Source: Paractinoplanes maris
Lineage (GTDB): Bacteria; Actinomycetota; Actinomycetes; Mycobacteriales; Micromonosporaceae
Assembly (NCBI RefSeq): GCF_023544465.1
Contig: NZ_JALPVL010000004.1
Location: forward strand, 62,001-126,000
Length of the DNA stretch: 64,000 nt
Direction: 5' to 3'
Shown here: piece after piece, positions 18,034-27,012 of the stretch
Numbering within the stretch: the first letter of the stretch is position 1
Layout: every line of letters starts with the position of its first letter
The notes under the pieces: generated by a model
The model's database searches: none
What the model saw: only the letters and a program-made list of their open reading frames with translations
Told to the model about the DNA's origin: nothing
Program-made: the position numbers and the translations under genes

Positions 18034-19983
18034 ATGCCCGATGCCGAACACGCCGAACCGCCGCTCGCCGAACCGCCGCTCGCCGAACCGCCGCTCGCCG
18101 ATCAGGACGTGCGGCCCGAGTTCGAGGACGGCGAGCTGTCGCTGCCCTACTGGCTGACCAGCACCGAGGAGGCCGCCAACACCCGCTTCGTGCGGATGGT
18201 GAGCCGGCTGCCGCGGCTGCTGCGCGACGCCTGGCTCCTGGCCTGGCACGCCGACCGGCGCACCACCATGGCGGTCGTGCTCTTCCAGATCGCGGCCGGC
18301 GTCGCCAGCGCCGTCGGGATGATCAGCGTGGTCGGCGTGCTCGAGGGGCTGCTGCGGGACGCGCCGACGCCCGAACGCGTACGGGCCGCCGTGCCCTCGC
18401 TGCTCCTGGTGGTCGGGGCCGCGACCGTGCGGGGCGCCCTCGAATCGGCGGCCGCGGCGGCCAACGGACGGTTGTCACCCAAGGTCTATCAGGCCGCCGA
18501 GATGCGACTCCTGACTCTGACCACGCGCGTCGACCTGTCCACCTTCGACGACCCGCAATGGCGCGACGCGATGGAACGGGCCCGCGACCGGTGGATCTCG
18601 GCCGCGCAGATGCTCGTCGACCGGGCGATCGAACTGGCCACCAACCTGGTCGGCCTCATCGCCGCGGCCGGCGTCCTCGCCGTGCTGCACCCCGTGCTCC
18701 TTCCGTTGCTGGTGCTCGCCGTGCTGCCGGTGGGCTGGGCCGCGGTGCGCTCGGCCCGTCTCGGCCACCGGCGGGTGCTGCGCCTCATCGCCGTGTGGCG
18801 CCGGCAGCGCATGCTCGCCGAGCTTCTCGCGGCTCGCGAACCCGCACCCGAGCTGCGGGCCTTCACGTTGCGGTCGTTCCTTCTCGACGAGGTACGGCGG
18901 TTGCTGGCCATCTCGACCCGGGAGGAGATCCGGGTCGTCGTCCGGCAGGTGCGGACCACCCTGATGGGCACGGTGCTCAGCGCGTCGGTGACCGGTTTGA
19001 CGTACGCGGTGCTGCTCTGGCTGCTCTGGACCGGGCGCATGGAGCTCGCGGCGGGCGGCGCGGCCGCGTACGCGATCAGCCTGGGCATCGGGAAGCTGAG
19101 GGAGATTGCGCTCACGGCCAACTGGCTCTTCGAACAGGGTCTCTACTTCGCGGACTTCCAGGGTTTCTGCGAGCTGTCCCAGGCCCGGGCGGAGCCGGCG
19201 CCGGGTGGCGTGGCCCCGCTCAGCTTCGCCGAGATCCGGCTGCACGGAGTCACGTTCAGCTATCCGGACGCGGACCGCCCGGCCGTCCGCGACGTGAGCC
19301 TGGTCCTTCGCCACGGCGAGGTGATCGCGCTGGTGGGGGAGAACGGCTCCGGCAAATCGACGCTGGCCGCGCTGCTCGCCGGGTTGCACCGGCCGCAGCA
19401 CGGTCAGGTGCTGTGGGACGGGCAGGACGCGGGCCTCTTCGATCCGGACACCGTGCGCGAGCGGGTCGCGGTGGTGATGCAGGAACCGACCCGCTGGCCG
19501 TTCTCCGCCCGCGCCAACATCACGATCGGCCGTCACGACCGCCCGCCGGCGATGCCCGCGGTGCATGCCGCCGCCCGTGCGGGCGACGCGCACGGGTTTG
19601 TGATGGAGCTGGCCCGGCAGTACGAGACGTTGCTGTCGCGCCACTTCACCGACGGCGCCGACCTGTCGGGCGGTCAATGGCAGCGCTTGGCGGTGAGCCG
19701 CGCCTTCTATCGCGACGCCCCGCTGCTGATCTGCGACGAGCCGACCGCCAACCTCGACGCCCGCGCCGAGCACGACGTCTACCAGCGCCTGCGCGAGCTG
19801 GCGGCCGGCCGTACGGTGGTCTTGATCACCCATCGCATGGCGAGCGTGCGAGAGGCGGACCGCATCTATGTGCTGGACCACGGCGCGGTGGCGGAGCAGG
19901 GTGATCATGAGGAGCTGATGGCGGCGGGCGGCATCTACGCCCAGATGTTCACACTGCAGGCGAGCGCCTACCAGTCGGCGTGA
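18034..19983 (+). CDS. ABC exporter half-transporter (fused permease and ATPase)
   Basis: A 649-residue ABC transporter. After a Pro/Glu-rich cytosolic N-terminus come membrane segments (TMAVVLFQIAAGVASAVGMI, LPLLVLAVLPVGWAAV, MELAAGGAAAYAISLG). The C-terminal ATPase has Walker A GENGSGKST (near residue 436), signature LSGGQWQ, Walker B LLICDEPT and a switch His in LITHRM. It should work as a homodimer or with a partner encoded elsewhere. The substrate is unknown. The N-terminus includes AEPPL three times, from a perfect DNA tandem repeat. It follows the PimB-like gene after 170 bp, so its co-transcription is uncertain. Confidence 0.9.
   Translation: MPDAEHAEPPLAEPPLAEPPLADQDVRPEFEDGELSLPYWLTSTEEAANTRFVRMVSRLPRLLRDAWLLAWHADRRTTMAVVLFQIAAGVASAVGMISVVGVLEGLLRDAPTPERVRAAVPSLLLVVGAATVRGALESAAAAANGRLSPKVYQAAEMRLLTLTTRVDLSTFDDPQWRDAMERARDRWISAAQMLVDRAIELATNLVGLIAAAGVLAVLHPVLLPLLVLAVLPVGWAAVRSARLGHRRVLRLIAVWRRQRMLAELLAAREPAPELRAFTLRSFLLDEVRRLLAISTREEIRVVVRQVRTTLMGTVLSASVTGLTYAVLLWLLWTGRMELAAGGAAAYAISLGIGKLREIALTANWLFEQGLYFADFQGFCELSQARAEPAPGGVAPLSFAEIRLHGVTFSYPDADRPAVRDVSLVLRHGEVIALVGENGSGKSTLAALLAGLHRPQHGQVLWDGQDAGLFDPDTVRERVAVVMQEPTRWPFSARANITIGRHDRPPAMPAVHAAARAGDAHGFVMELARQYETLLSRHFTDGADLSGGQWQRLAVSRAFYRDAPLLICDEPTANLDARAEHDVYQRLRELAAGRTVVLITHRMASVREADRIYVLDHGAVAEQGDHEELMAAGGIYAQMFTLQASAYQSA
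18052..18096 (+). repeat. Three perfect 15-bp tandem repeats in the ABC exporter N-terminus
   Basis: The unit gccgaaccgccgctc occurs at 18052, 18067 and 18082 and encodes AEPPL three times in the disordered N-terminal tail. Copy-number change by slippage would keep the frame, so the tail length may vary between strains. Confidence 0.9.
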
Positions 19984-20032
19984 CCAGGGGCGGGCAGTCG
20001 CCGGCCGGTCCGCGCCGTGTCAGAGTAGTCCT

Positions 20033-20743
20033 ATGGATCTGGTGGGGTTGGCGGTAGCGGTCGCCGTGCTGGTCGTCGGGGTTGTCGTCGGACTGTGGCG
20101 CCGCCGCACGGACGGTCGCCTCCGTGACGTCAGCCCCACGCCGGCGCCCGCTGACGGCAGTCGTATCGGAGTCTGGCCCATACCGGCGTCGGCTGGAGAT
20201 GGTCGCGTTACGGGCGTCCGGTCCGCGCCCGCTTCAACGCGATCGGGCGGAATGGCATCGGTTTCGGTGGGAGACGGCCCGCGAGCGGACGGAGCCGGCG
20301 CCGAGATAACGTCGAGTGCGGCCGGGGTCGATCGAGCCGGCTCCGGTGCGGTCGGTGCGGCTGCGGTGGTGGCGGATGTGCGGGAGGAGCCGGGCGTGAT
20401 CGAGACCGGTGCGGACCCGAGTGCGGCTGGGCAACGGCTGGACGCCGGGCTGCTGCGCGAGCTTGGTGTGGGTGAAGCCAAGGCGACCCTGTTGCAGTTC
20501 TCGTCGGCGTTCTGTGCGCCGTGCCGGGCGGTGCGCCGGGTCAGTTCCGAGGTGGCTGCCCTGGTGCCGGGTGTGCAACACGTCGAGGTTGATGCCGAGA
20601 GCCACCTCGATGCGGTCCGGGCGCTGGGAATCTGGCGCACGCCGACGCTTCTCGTGCTCGACGCCGAAGGCCGCGTCGCCAAGCGTGCCACCGGCGTCCC
20701 GGGCAAGCCTCAGCTGATCGCGGCCCTCGGCGACGTTCTTTGA
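20033..20743 (+). CDS. Membrane-anchored thioredoxin-like protein
   Basis: A 236-residue protein with an N-terminal membrane helix (VGLAVAVAVLVVGVVVGLW), a long low-complexity linker (about residues 30-135) and a C-terminal thioredoxin domain. The redox motif CAPC lies near residues 161-164 in FSSAFCAPCRAV, and the cis-proline motif is RTPTLL. The charge pattern after the helix (WRRRTDGR) favours a cytosolic thioredoxin domain, but this is uncertain. A DUF4395 gene, a family often paired with thioredoxins, lies 2 kb downstream. Codon use in the linker is less GC-biased than in neighbours. Confidence 0.87.
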   Translation: MDLVGLAVAVAVLVVGVVVGLWRRRTDGRLRDVSPTPAPADGSRIGVWPIPASAGDGRVTGVRSAPASTRSGGMASVSVGDGPRADGAGAEITSSAAGVDRAGSGAVGAAAVVADVREEPGVIETGADPSAAGQRLDAGLLRELGVGEAKATLLQFSSAFCAPCRAVRRVSSEVAALVPGVQHVEVDAESHLDAVRALGIWRTPTLLVLDAEGRVAKRATGVPGKPQLIAALGDVL

Positions 20744-20837
20744 CGACTTCTGGCGATTGAATCTCGCCGTTGTCCGGCCGGGAAGCTGGGGAGCGGCGAG
20801 CGCTTGCGGGCGAAGGTGTCGCTTGTTGGTCGGGTCG

Positions 20838-22073
20838 TCAGGAGCCGGTCGTTTCGAGGAGTTCGGGTGGGCGGTTGGCTGAGCTGGGGGTGGGGGTGGC
20901 CCGGGTCAGGGTGCGGGCGCCGGGGATGAGGAGCTGGGAGAGGGCCGACAGGAACAGGACGGCGGCGCACGCGGTGAGGACCTTGTCGGTGCCGTAGGCG
21001 GCGGCCAGGGGGCCGGCCAGGACGTTGCCGATGGGCATGGCCAGGAACGAGGTCAGGTAGTCCCAGGAGGCGACGCGGCCCAGCATGCGCTGGGGGACAT
21101 GGTCCTGGATGGCGGTTTCCCAGGCCACGTCGAAGAAGATCAGGCCGGCGTAGCCGATGATGGCGCCGGCTATCACGGCGATCAGTTCGGCCGGCCACAC
21201 GTAGGCCAGGGCCCACAACGGCATCAGCAGCAGGGTCAGCCAGCCTGCCCGCAGCAGGCGGCGGGGCTTGAAACGCAGGGCGATCGCCGCGCCGGCGACG
21301 CCACCCAGGCCTTCGGCTGCGGCGATGAAGCCGGCGGCCGAGGGACCGCCCAGGCGCTCGATGGCCACCACCTGCACCAGCACCAGGATCACGCCGTTGG
21401 CGATGTGGTAGACCGTCGCGCCGAACAGGCCGCCCAGCAGCCAGTCGCGCCGGGCGATCTCGCGCCAGCCGTCGGCCAGTTCGCTGAGCATCGAGGTGCG
21501 CGGGCCGCGCTCGGCCCGGACGCGCAGCAGCAGCGCGGCGATCATCGAGGCCAGGAAGCTGAGCGCGTTGACGCTGAAACCGGCCGAGGCGCCGAAGGCC
21601 GCGACCGTCACCCCGCCCAGAGCCGGCCCGGCGACCTGGCTGCCGGTCTGGAGCAGACTGAGCGTGGCGTTGGCCGACTGGCGCTTCTCCATCGGCACCA
21701 GCAGGGGCTTCAGCGCGCCGAAGGCGGGGTCGAAGAAGCTCGCGGCGCCGGTCGAGACGGCGGCGAGGGCGCAGAGCAGCGGCAAGTGATAGCTGTCCTG
21801 GAAGAACATCAGCGCCATTGCCGCGGCCGCGAACAGGCGGACCAGGTCGGAGGCGACCATGACCCGCTGCGGCTGGAGGCGATCGGCCCAGACACCGCCG
21901 AACAGGGTGCAGGCCAGCCGGGCGACGATCGACGAGGCCAGGACCAGACCGAGGTCGCCGGGGCCGCCGCCGGCCTGGACCACGGCCACGGCCAGCGCCA
22001 CCGTCTGGAAGCCGTTGCCCACCCAGGAGAGGGTCTGCCCGGTGGCGAGCAGCTGGAAATCGGGGATCCGCAT
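20838..22073 (-). CDS. MFS exporter (EntS-like)
   Basis: A 411-residue, about 12-helix transporter. Typical MFS elements include an N-terminal TGQTLSWVGNGFQTVALAVAV, the loop 2-3 motif GGVWADRLQPQRVM and repeated Gly-rich helices (GPALGGVTVAAFGASAGF). It resembles the MFS_3/enterobactin-exporter subgroup, suggesting drug or siderophore export, but the substrate is not readable. It is divergent from a MarR gene with 68 bp between them, containing an inverted repeat that is a likely shared operator. The C-terminal 25 residues are polar and probably disordered. Confidence 0.9.
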   Translation of the reverse strand: MRIPDFQLLATGQTLSWVGNGFQTVALAVAVVQAGGGPGDLGLVLASSIVARLACTLFGGVWADRLQPQRVMVASDLVRLFAAAAMALMFFQDSYHLPLLCALAAVSTGAASFFDPAFGALKPLLVPMEKRQSANATLSLLQTGSQVAGPALGGVTVAAFGASAGFSVNALSFLASMIAALLLRVRAERGPRTSMLSELADGWREIARRDWLLGGLFGATVYHIANGVILVLVQVVAIERLGGPSAAGFIAAAEGLGGVAGAAIALRFKPRRLLRAGWLTLLLMPLWALAYVWPAELIAVIAGAIIGYAGLIFFDVAWETAIQDHVPQRMLGRVASWDYLTSFLAMPIGNVLAGPLAAAYGTDKVLTACAAVLFLSALSQLLIPGARTLTRATPTPSSANRPPELLETTGS

Positions 22074-22084
22074 GGCCAGGAAAC

Positions 22085-22102
22085 TAGTTCACCGTCTAAC
22101 TA
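22085..22102. promoter_or_regulatory. Candidate MarR operator between MFS and marR genes
   Basis: The arms tagtt (22085-22089) and aacta (22098-22102) are inverted around eight bases, in an A/T-rich spacer between divergent genes. It lies 12 bp from the MFS start. A CATAAT hexamer at 22129-22134, seven bases before ATG 22142, is a likely -10 for marR. Repression of both genes would be expected. Confidence 0.5.
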
Positions 22103-22141
22103 TTAGCAATCGAAAAATCAGACGATGGCATAATGGCGGCC

Positions 22142-22657
22142 ATGGCTCAGGATGAGGAGCAGGACAGCGTCGACCACCATGTCGCGCGGTGGGCGGCCTT
22201 CTGGAAGAACGAGCCGGCCTTCGCCCCCGAGGTCGAGGGCGCCCTGGTGCGCATGAACTTCATTCAGCGCGAAGCCCGCCGGGCCGACGCCGTCGCCTTC
22301 GCCGAGTCGCGCGAGCTGACGTCCGAGGACTACAAGACGTTGCACGTCCTGATGATCCAGCCGTGGCCGATCGAGGCGACCCCCGCCCAGCTGGCCGAGG
22401 CGGCCAAGGTCACCCGGGCCGCCATGACGAGCCGGCTCGATCGGCTGGTCGCGGCCGAGCTGGTGACCCGCGAGAACGACGAGACCGACCGCCGCCGGGT
22501 GCTGATCCGGCCGACCTCGGCCGGGCGGGCCATGTGGAGCAAATACATCTTCGAAGGCATGGCTCGTGATCAGCGCCTGCTGCGGGCCCTCTCGCACGAG
22601 GAGCTGATCCAGCTCAACGTCCTGCTGCGCAAGGTCGTGCTCGACCTGGAAAGTTGA
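22142..22657 (+). CDS. MarR-family transcriptional regulator
   Basis: About 171 residues with a winged-helix domain: TPAQLAEAAKVTRAAMTSRLDRLVAAELVTRENDETDRRRVLIRPTSAG shows the recognition helix and the D-RR wing typical of MarR. It is divergent from an MFS exporter, the classic layout in which a ligand relieves repression of the pump. I chose ATG 22142 because CATAAT lies seven bases upstream, suggesting a leaderless message. ATG 22133 adds three residues and overlaps that hexamer. Confidence 0.9.
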   Translation: MAQDEEQDSVDHHVARWAAFWKNEPAFAPEVEGALVRMNFIQREARRADAVAFAESRELTSEDYKTLHVLMIQPWPIEATPAQLAEAAKVTRAAMTSRLDRLVAAELVTRENDETDRRRVLIRPTSAGRAMWSKYIFEGMARDQRLLRALSHEELIQLNVLLRKVVLDLES

Positions 22658-22719
22658 CCAGGGCGCCGGTGATGCCTCTCACCAGGGCTTTCGCCGGGCG
22701 TGGGTGCGACGCTGGGGGC

Positions 22720-23136
22720 ATGGAACTGGATCCCCGCGGGCAGCGGTTCGCCGCGACGCTGACCAGCGTCGTCCTCGTCGTGGTGCTGGCGACGGGCTGG
22801 GGATGGCTGGCGCTCGGGCAGGCGGCCGTCTTCGCGGTCACCGCCGCCGACCCGCGGCGCGGCCCCTACGCGTACGTCTTCCGGGCCCTGCTGCTGCCGC
22901 GGCTCGGTCCGCCGGCTGAGAGGGAGCCGGCCCCGCCCGTGCGTTTCGCACAGTTGGTCGGTTTTGGCTTTCTGGCTGTCGCGAGTGTCGGCTACCTCAC
23001 GGGCCTGACCGCGGTCGGTGTCGTCTTCGCCGCGTTCGGTCTGCTGGCGGCATTCCTCAACGCCGCCTTCAGCTTGTGCCTGGGTTGCGAGGCCTACCTG
23101 GCCGTCAAGCGGTTGAGCGGCGCACGAAGCGCCTGA
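22720..23136 (+). CDS. DUF4395 membrane protein
   Basis: A 138-residue protein from ATG 22720 (MELDPRGQRFAATLTSVVL) with about four membrane helices, matching the DUF4395 pattern. A CxxC pair (CLGCE) sits in the C-terminal helix region, and RGPYAYVFRALLLPRLGPP is a typical inter-helix segment. Family members are frequently encoded next to thioredoxin or sulfurtransferase genes, so a membrane redox role is plausible. The nearest thioredoxin-like gene here is at 20033-20743. Confidence 0.85.
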   Translation: MELDPRGQRFAATLTSVVLVVVLATGWGWLALGQAAVFAVTAADPRRGPYAYVFRALLLPRLGPPAEREPAPPVRFAQLVGFGFLAVASVGYLTGLTAVGVVFAAFGLLAAFLNAAFSLCLGCEAYLAVKRLSGARSA

Positions 23137-23154
23137 CCGCCCCGACACACGACA

Positions 23155-23176
23155 CGCCCGGTCGGGGGACCGGGCG
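23155..23176. terminator. GC-rich hairpin between convergent genes
   Basis: Perfect 9-bp stem (cgcccggtc with gaccgggcg) around a gggg loop, in the 64-bp gap between DUF4395 and the response regulator, which converge. There is no strong T-tract; it may act in both directions. Confidence 0.7.
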
Positions 23177-23200
23177 CTGACGTCGTGAGTGCGGAGTCGA

Positions 23201-23869
23201 TCAGAACTTCGGGGCGTCCGGTGCCTCGAGCAGGCCGAGCCGGAGCGCCGTCATCAGCGCCTGCGCCCGGTTGGCCGCACCCAGCTTCTCGTAGAGCTTG
23301 GAGATGTGGGTCTTGGCCGTCGACTCCGACACGAAGAGCTGCTTGGCGATGCCGGCCACGCTCATGCCGTCGGCCAGCAGGCGCAGCACCTGGCCCTCGC
23401 GCGGCGAGAGCTGGGGCCCGGACGGGGCGAGCCGCCGTTTCATGGCCTCGGCCAGGTCGGCCGCGGTGAAGGCGCTGGGCGCCGAGGCGGCGTGCCGGGC
23501 GGCCGCGACGACCTCGTCGGCCGGGGCCGTCTTGGGCACGAAGGCGCTGGCTCCGGCCTCCAGAGCGCCGAAGAGCTGGTCGTCACCGGCGTACATGGTG
23601 AGGACGACGATGCCCATGTTGGCGTTGTTCTTACGGAGCGCCTTGGTGGCCTCGAGGCCACTGCCGTCGGGCAGGCGGAGATCCATGATCACAACATCGG
23701 GCTGCAGAGCGCCGGCCTGGCGGACAGCCTCGGCGGCCGTGGCCGCCTCGCCGACGACCTCGAACTGACGGTCGCGCTCGAATGCGTGTCGCAGCCCCTT
23801 ACGAATCAAGTCATGATCGTCAACAAGGAGGACCTTGGTGCGCGTTGTCGGCGCCGGACTGGTCGACAT
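23201..23869 (-). CDS. NarL/LuxR-family response regulator
   Basis: A 222-residue regulator. The receiver has VLLVDDHDLIRKGL with the acidic pair, phospho-acceptor Asp in VVIMDLRLPDGSG, Thr in VVLTMYAGDD and Lys in FVPKTAPADE. The C-terminal LuxR HTH is LSPREGQVLRLLADGMS through STAKTHISKLYEKLG. It follows the sensor kinase gene by seven bases and forms a two-component pair. The locus near glucokinase recalls the S. coelicolor pair SCO2120/SCO2121 (MacRS); orthology is inference. Confidence 0.95.
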   Translation of the reverse strand: MSTSPAPTTRTKVLLVDDHDLIRKGLRHAFERDRQFEVVGEAATAAEAVRQAGALQPDVVIMDLRLPDGSGLEATKALRKNNANMGIVVLTMYAGDDQLFGALEAGASAFVPKTAPADEVVAAARHAASAPSAFTAADLAEAMKRRLAPSGPQLSPREGQVLRLLADGMSVAGIAKQLFVSESTAKTHISKLYEKLGAANRAQALMTALRLGLLEAPDAPKF

Positions 23870-23876
23870 GCTCGGG

Positions 23877-25565
23877 TTACTCCCCTTCTGGAGCGGAAAC
23901 GCTATTCCGCACGCTATCGCGCCTGGCGGAAGATCCCAGCACTACGGCAACGGTTGTCCCGCTGGGGTGTCGCGGCGTGATCTTCAGTCGGCCCCGGATC
24001 CGTTCGGCCCGCTCGGCCATGATGGTCAAACCGTATCGACCGTCCGGGCGGTCGTCGGCGAAACCCCGGCCGTCGTCGGAGACCTCGATCTCGGCGTACG
24101 GCGGGTCGATGGTGCAGGTAACCCACAGATTAGAGGCTCCGGCGTGCTTGCGCGCGTTGGTGATCGCCTCCTGGGCGATGCGCAGCAGCTCGGCCTCGGT
24201 GGCCGCGGGCAGCCGGGCCGTGGACTCGTCGAACGTGAAGTGCACGCGCAGGCCGGCCGAGGTGCCCAGCGTCCGCGCGTACTCGGCGATCGCGGCGGCC
24301 AGACCGCCGTTGCGATCCACCTCGGAGCGCAGCTCGAACAGGCTCAGGCGCAGCTCGGTGATCACCCGGGTCACCTCGGCGCGCAGGGACCGCAGCTCCT
24401 CGGCCGTCTCCTCGGCGCCCTCGGGCAGGGTGGCCTGGGCGTTGTCGATGCCGTAGCCGACCATCACCAGCTCCTGCGCGACCCCGTCGTGGATCTCGCG
24501 GGCGAGTCGCTGGCGTTCCTCATTGGTGGCCAGCGACCGCACGTCGTCGAAGAGCAGGGCGGCTTCCAGCCGCAGGGCGGCGGCCTCGGTCACCCAGGTC
24601 ACCTCGTTGACGGTTTCCTTCGGGTACGCGTTGGCGACATCACTTTCGAGGATGACCAGGCCGATCGTGCGCACACCGGCGACCAGCGGCACAACCAGCG
24701 ACGAGACGTCGCCCCGGCGGCTCGACCGGGCCTGCGAGCGGCTGGCGGTCTGCGGCTGCTGGCTGGCCCAGGCGTCGGCGATCGCCGAGTCGGCGTCGAG
24801 CGTGACCTCCCAGTCGACGCGCTCGACGCCGGTCTGGGCGAGCACGACGAGCCGGCCGCCTCCGCTGGCCGACAGCACCGCCGCCCGGTCGGACGGCTTG
24901 ACGAGGCGCAACTCCTCGAGCAGGTGCTCGGAGATGCCGCCCGGGTCGAGGGTGGCGCCCGGCAGCGACCGGGCCACACTGCGCAGCTGCGTGAGCAGGC
25001 GGGTGGCTTCGGCGTACGGCTGGGGGGTGGGCTCGGCGGGCTGCATGAACTGGCGCATCGTATCGGCCGCGAACGTGATGATCGCGCCGAGGACCAGCCA
25101 CTGCCCGGACGCCGCCAGGAACCCGGGCTGGGTGATCGGGCTGACCTCACCGACCAGGGTGCCGCCGACCACCAGCGAGACCGCGGCCACCCCGAGCAGG
25201 GCCGTGCCCTCGGTCGGGCGGCGGCGCAGCGCGGCGGTGAGCAGCGGGACCGCGAGATAGGGCAAAATCGCCTCGGCGCCGAAGCCGGCGTCCAATGTGT
25301 TGTTGAGGTCGCTGGCGACGGCGATCGACCCGGCCGCGAGACCGGTGACGAGGACCTCGGCGAAGCGGCCCAGCGGGGCGAAGAGATGGTGGTCGGGAGC
25401 GATCACCGCGGGCAGTGCGGCCACCGCCAGCAGGGCGACCCACCCCAGGTGGGCGGGGTCGCCGGTGGCGATCAGCGTGAGCGCCGCGACCAGCGCGAGC
25501 ATGACGATGCGCGCGGCCACCGCGAGCGGTTGGACGCGCGCGGTGAAGCTGGCTAGGACCGGCAC
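23877..25565 (-). CDS. Membrane sensor histidine kinase (HisKA_3 type)
   Basis: About 562 residues. The N-terminal ~180 residues hold several membrane helices (AARIVMLALVAALTLIATG, FLAASGQWLVLGAIITFA). A GAF-like sensory region follows (AVLSASGGGRLVVLAQTG, VVPLVAGVRTIGLVILES). The dimerisation/phospho-acceptor segment is RLAREIHDGVAQELVM with His near residue 357. The ATPase has EAITNARKHA and DDGRGFADDRPDGRYGL. It phosphorylates the adjacent response regulator. The start GTG 25565 was chosen because TACCAT lies seven bases upstream (leaderless). The frame stays open upstream but runs antisense to the SRPBCC gene. Confidence 0.93.
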   Translation of the reverse strand: MPVLASFTARVQPLAVAARIVMLALVAALTLIATGDPAHLGWVALLAVAALPAVIAPDHHLFAPLGRFAEVLVTGLAAGSIAVASDLNNTLDAGFGAEAILPYLAVPLLTAALRRRPTEGTALLGVAAVSLVVGGTLVGEVSPITQPGFLAASGQWLVLGAIITFAADTMRQFMQPAEPTPQPYAEATRLLTQLRSVARSLPGATLDPGGISEHLLEELRLVKPSDRAAVLSASGGGRLVVLAQTGVERVDWEVTLDADSAIADAWASQQPQTASRSQARSSRRGDVSSLVVPLVAGVRTIGLVILESDVANAYPKETVNEVTWVTEAAALRLEAALLFDDVRSLATNEERQRLAREIHDGVAQELVMVGYGIDNAQATLPEGAEETAEELRSLRAEVTRVITELRLSLFELRSEVDRNGGLAAAIAEYARTLGTSAGLRVHFTFDESTARLPAATEAELLRIAQEAITNARKHAGASNLWVTCTIDPPYAEIEVSDDGRGFADDRPDGRYGLTIMAERAERIRGRLKITPRHPSGTTVAVVLGSSARRDSVRNSVSAPEGE

Positions 25566-25712
25566 TTGACGGATGGTAGCCGTCCCCCGACGATCTGGCT
25601 CATCCCGCCCGGCCCGCCGCCGGGAATGTCCCGCGGGGTCCGCGTGGGGCGGCCTCCGTACGCGTTCGGCCCGGCCGCCGGGAATCCGGGTGATGGGAGG
25701 TAGCCTCCGTGC

Positions 25713-26159
25713 ATGGCGGATACCTCGACGCAGTCGATCCAGGTCCATGCGCCCCTCGACCGCGTGGCCGCGGTGATCAGCGACTTCCCGCGCTATCCCG
25801 AGTGGGCCGAGGCGATGAAGCGGGTGGAGGTCCTCGAGGAGTACGAGGACGGTTATGCCTTCCGTGTGCGCTTCGTGATCGACGCCGGGGTCATGGCCGA
25901 CGACTACACGCTCGAGTACGCGTATGCCGACGACCTCTCCCGCATCGAGTGGCACCTGGTCGAGCCCTCGAAGACGCAGAAGTCCCAGCGCGGCTCGTAC
26001 GATCTGGCCGAGGCCGGCGGCATCACCACGGTGACCTACACGCTCGAGGTCGAGCTCTCCATCGGCATGCTGGGCATGTTCCGGCGCAAGGCCGAAAAAA
26101 TGATCATGGACATGGCGTTGAAGCAGCTCAAGCACCGGGTCGAGAGCCCGGCGCAGTGA
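25713..26159 (+). CDS. SRPBCC (START-like) family protein
   Basis: A 148-residue protein with the helix-grip pattern: TQSIQVHAPLDRVAAVISDFPRYPEWAEAMK at the N-terminus, central strands and a C-terminal helix (KAEKMIMDMALKQLKHRVE). The phrase DFPRYPEW is typical of the polyketide-cyclase/COQ10-like subgroup. It probably binds a hydrophobic ligand. It precedes a DUF5304-like gene and glucokinase in the same direction, an order recalled from Streptomyces (SCO2125-SCO2126). Confidence 0.88.
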   Translation: MADTSTQSIQVHAPLDRVAAVISDFPRYPEWAEAMKRVEVLEEYEDGYAFRVRFVIDAGVMADDYTLEYAYADDLSRIEWHLVEPSKTQKSQRGSYDLAEAGGITTVTYTLEVELSIGMLGMFRRKAEKMIMDMALKQLKHRVESPAQ

Positions 26160-26181
26160 GCTGAGGGCGGGGGAGGTTCCG

Positions 26182-26988
26182 ATGGCCGGATCAGCACGGG
26201 AAGAGGCCGAGCGGCTCGTCGCGTCGGTGCTGGCGCGGGCCGTCACCGGTCAGGCGTTCGGTGAGCGGTGGGCGACCGGTGAGCCCGAGTGCTGCGTGTG
26301 CCCGGTGTGCAAGGCCATCGCGGCGATGCGCGACCCGAGCCCGCAGACCGCGGCCCGGCTGGCCGGCAGCGCGGGCGACCTCGCGGGGTCGGTCGCGGGC
26401 CTGCTGCGCTCCGTGTCGGCGATCGTGGGCGAGCGGCCCCGGCCGGCCCCGCCGTCGGCGCCGGCCCCCGTGCCCAACGCCGACCAGACCTGGTCGACCG
26501 TCACCCGGGCCGGCCGCAACAACGCCGGCGGGGCGTGGGCGGCGGCGACGAACGCGTCCACCGGCACCGAGCAGCAGGCCGAGTCGGCCGACCCGTGGTC
26601 GGCCGCGACGACGGCCAGCGCCGCCAGCGCGGCAGCCGACCATGCGGCCGAGCTGGCCGAGCGGCGCGCGGTGGCGTTGCAGGCGGCAGCCGACGCCGAG
26701 CGCCGGGTGGCCGAGGCGGCGGCCCTGGCCAAGGCGCGTCGTGAGGCCGCGGCGGCCGCGGGCGAGACCGGCGACACTGCCGGGCAGGTGGCCCGAGACC
26801 TCCGTACCCCTCGAAGGTTGGATGTATGGGCGGCGGCCACCTCCGATGCGGGTGTTGGCACCGTGGCGCCCGGCGAATCGGTGGATCATGATGTGCCGGG
26901 CAGGAAGAGCGACGCGGCGTCCGGGGACACGGACGCCTCGGGTGCCGGCGGGGCGGGCGACGAGGCCCGTGACGGCGGCGCGGCATGA
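26182..26988 (+). CDS. DUF5304-like protein with Cys cluster
   Basis: A 268-residue protein. The N-terminal ~80 residues are conserved in type: EEAERLVASVLARA, then ECCVCPVC (Cys 37, 38, 40, 43), a possible metal-binding knuckle, and KAIAAMRDPSPQTAARLAG. The rest is Ala/Glu-rich, with a coiled-coil-like segment near residues 150-190, and appears disordered. No enzymatic motif is visible. Its fixed place before glucokinase suggests a linked role, but none is known. A ggggaggttcc Shine-Dalgarno precedes the ATG. Confidence 0.75.
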   Translation: MAGSAREEAERLVASVLARAVTGQAFGERWATGEPECCVCPVCKAIAAMRDPSPQTAARLAGSAGDLAGSVAGLLRSVSAIVGERPRPAPPSAPAPVPNADQTWSTVTRAGRNNAGGAWAAATNASTGTEQQAESADPWSAATTASAASAAADHAAELAERRAVALQAAADAERRVAEAAALAKARREAAAAAGETGDTAGQVARDLRTPRRLDVWAAATSDAGVGTVAPGESVDHDVPGRKSDAASGDTDASGAGGAGDEARDGGAA

Positions 26989-27012
26989 GCGACAGATGAG
27001 GGGACGGGCAGC

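Noticed and set aside
25566..26246. N-terminal extension of the sensor kinase frame
   Set aside because: It is antisense to the SRPBCC gene. A GTG with a -10 seven bases upstream at 25565 is a better start.
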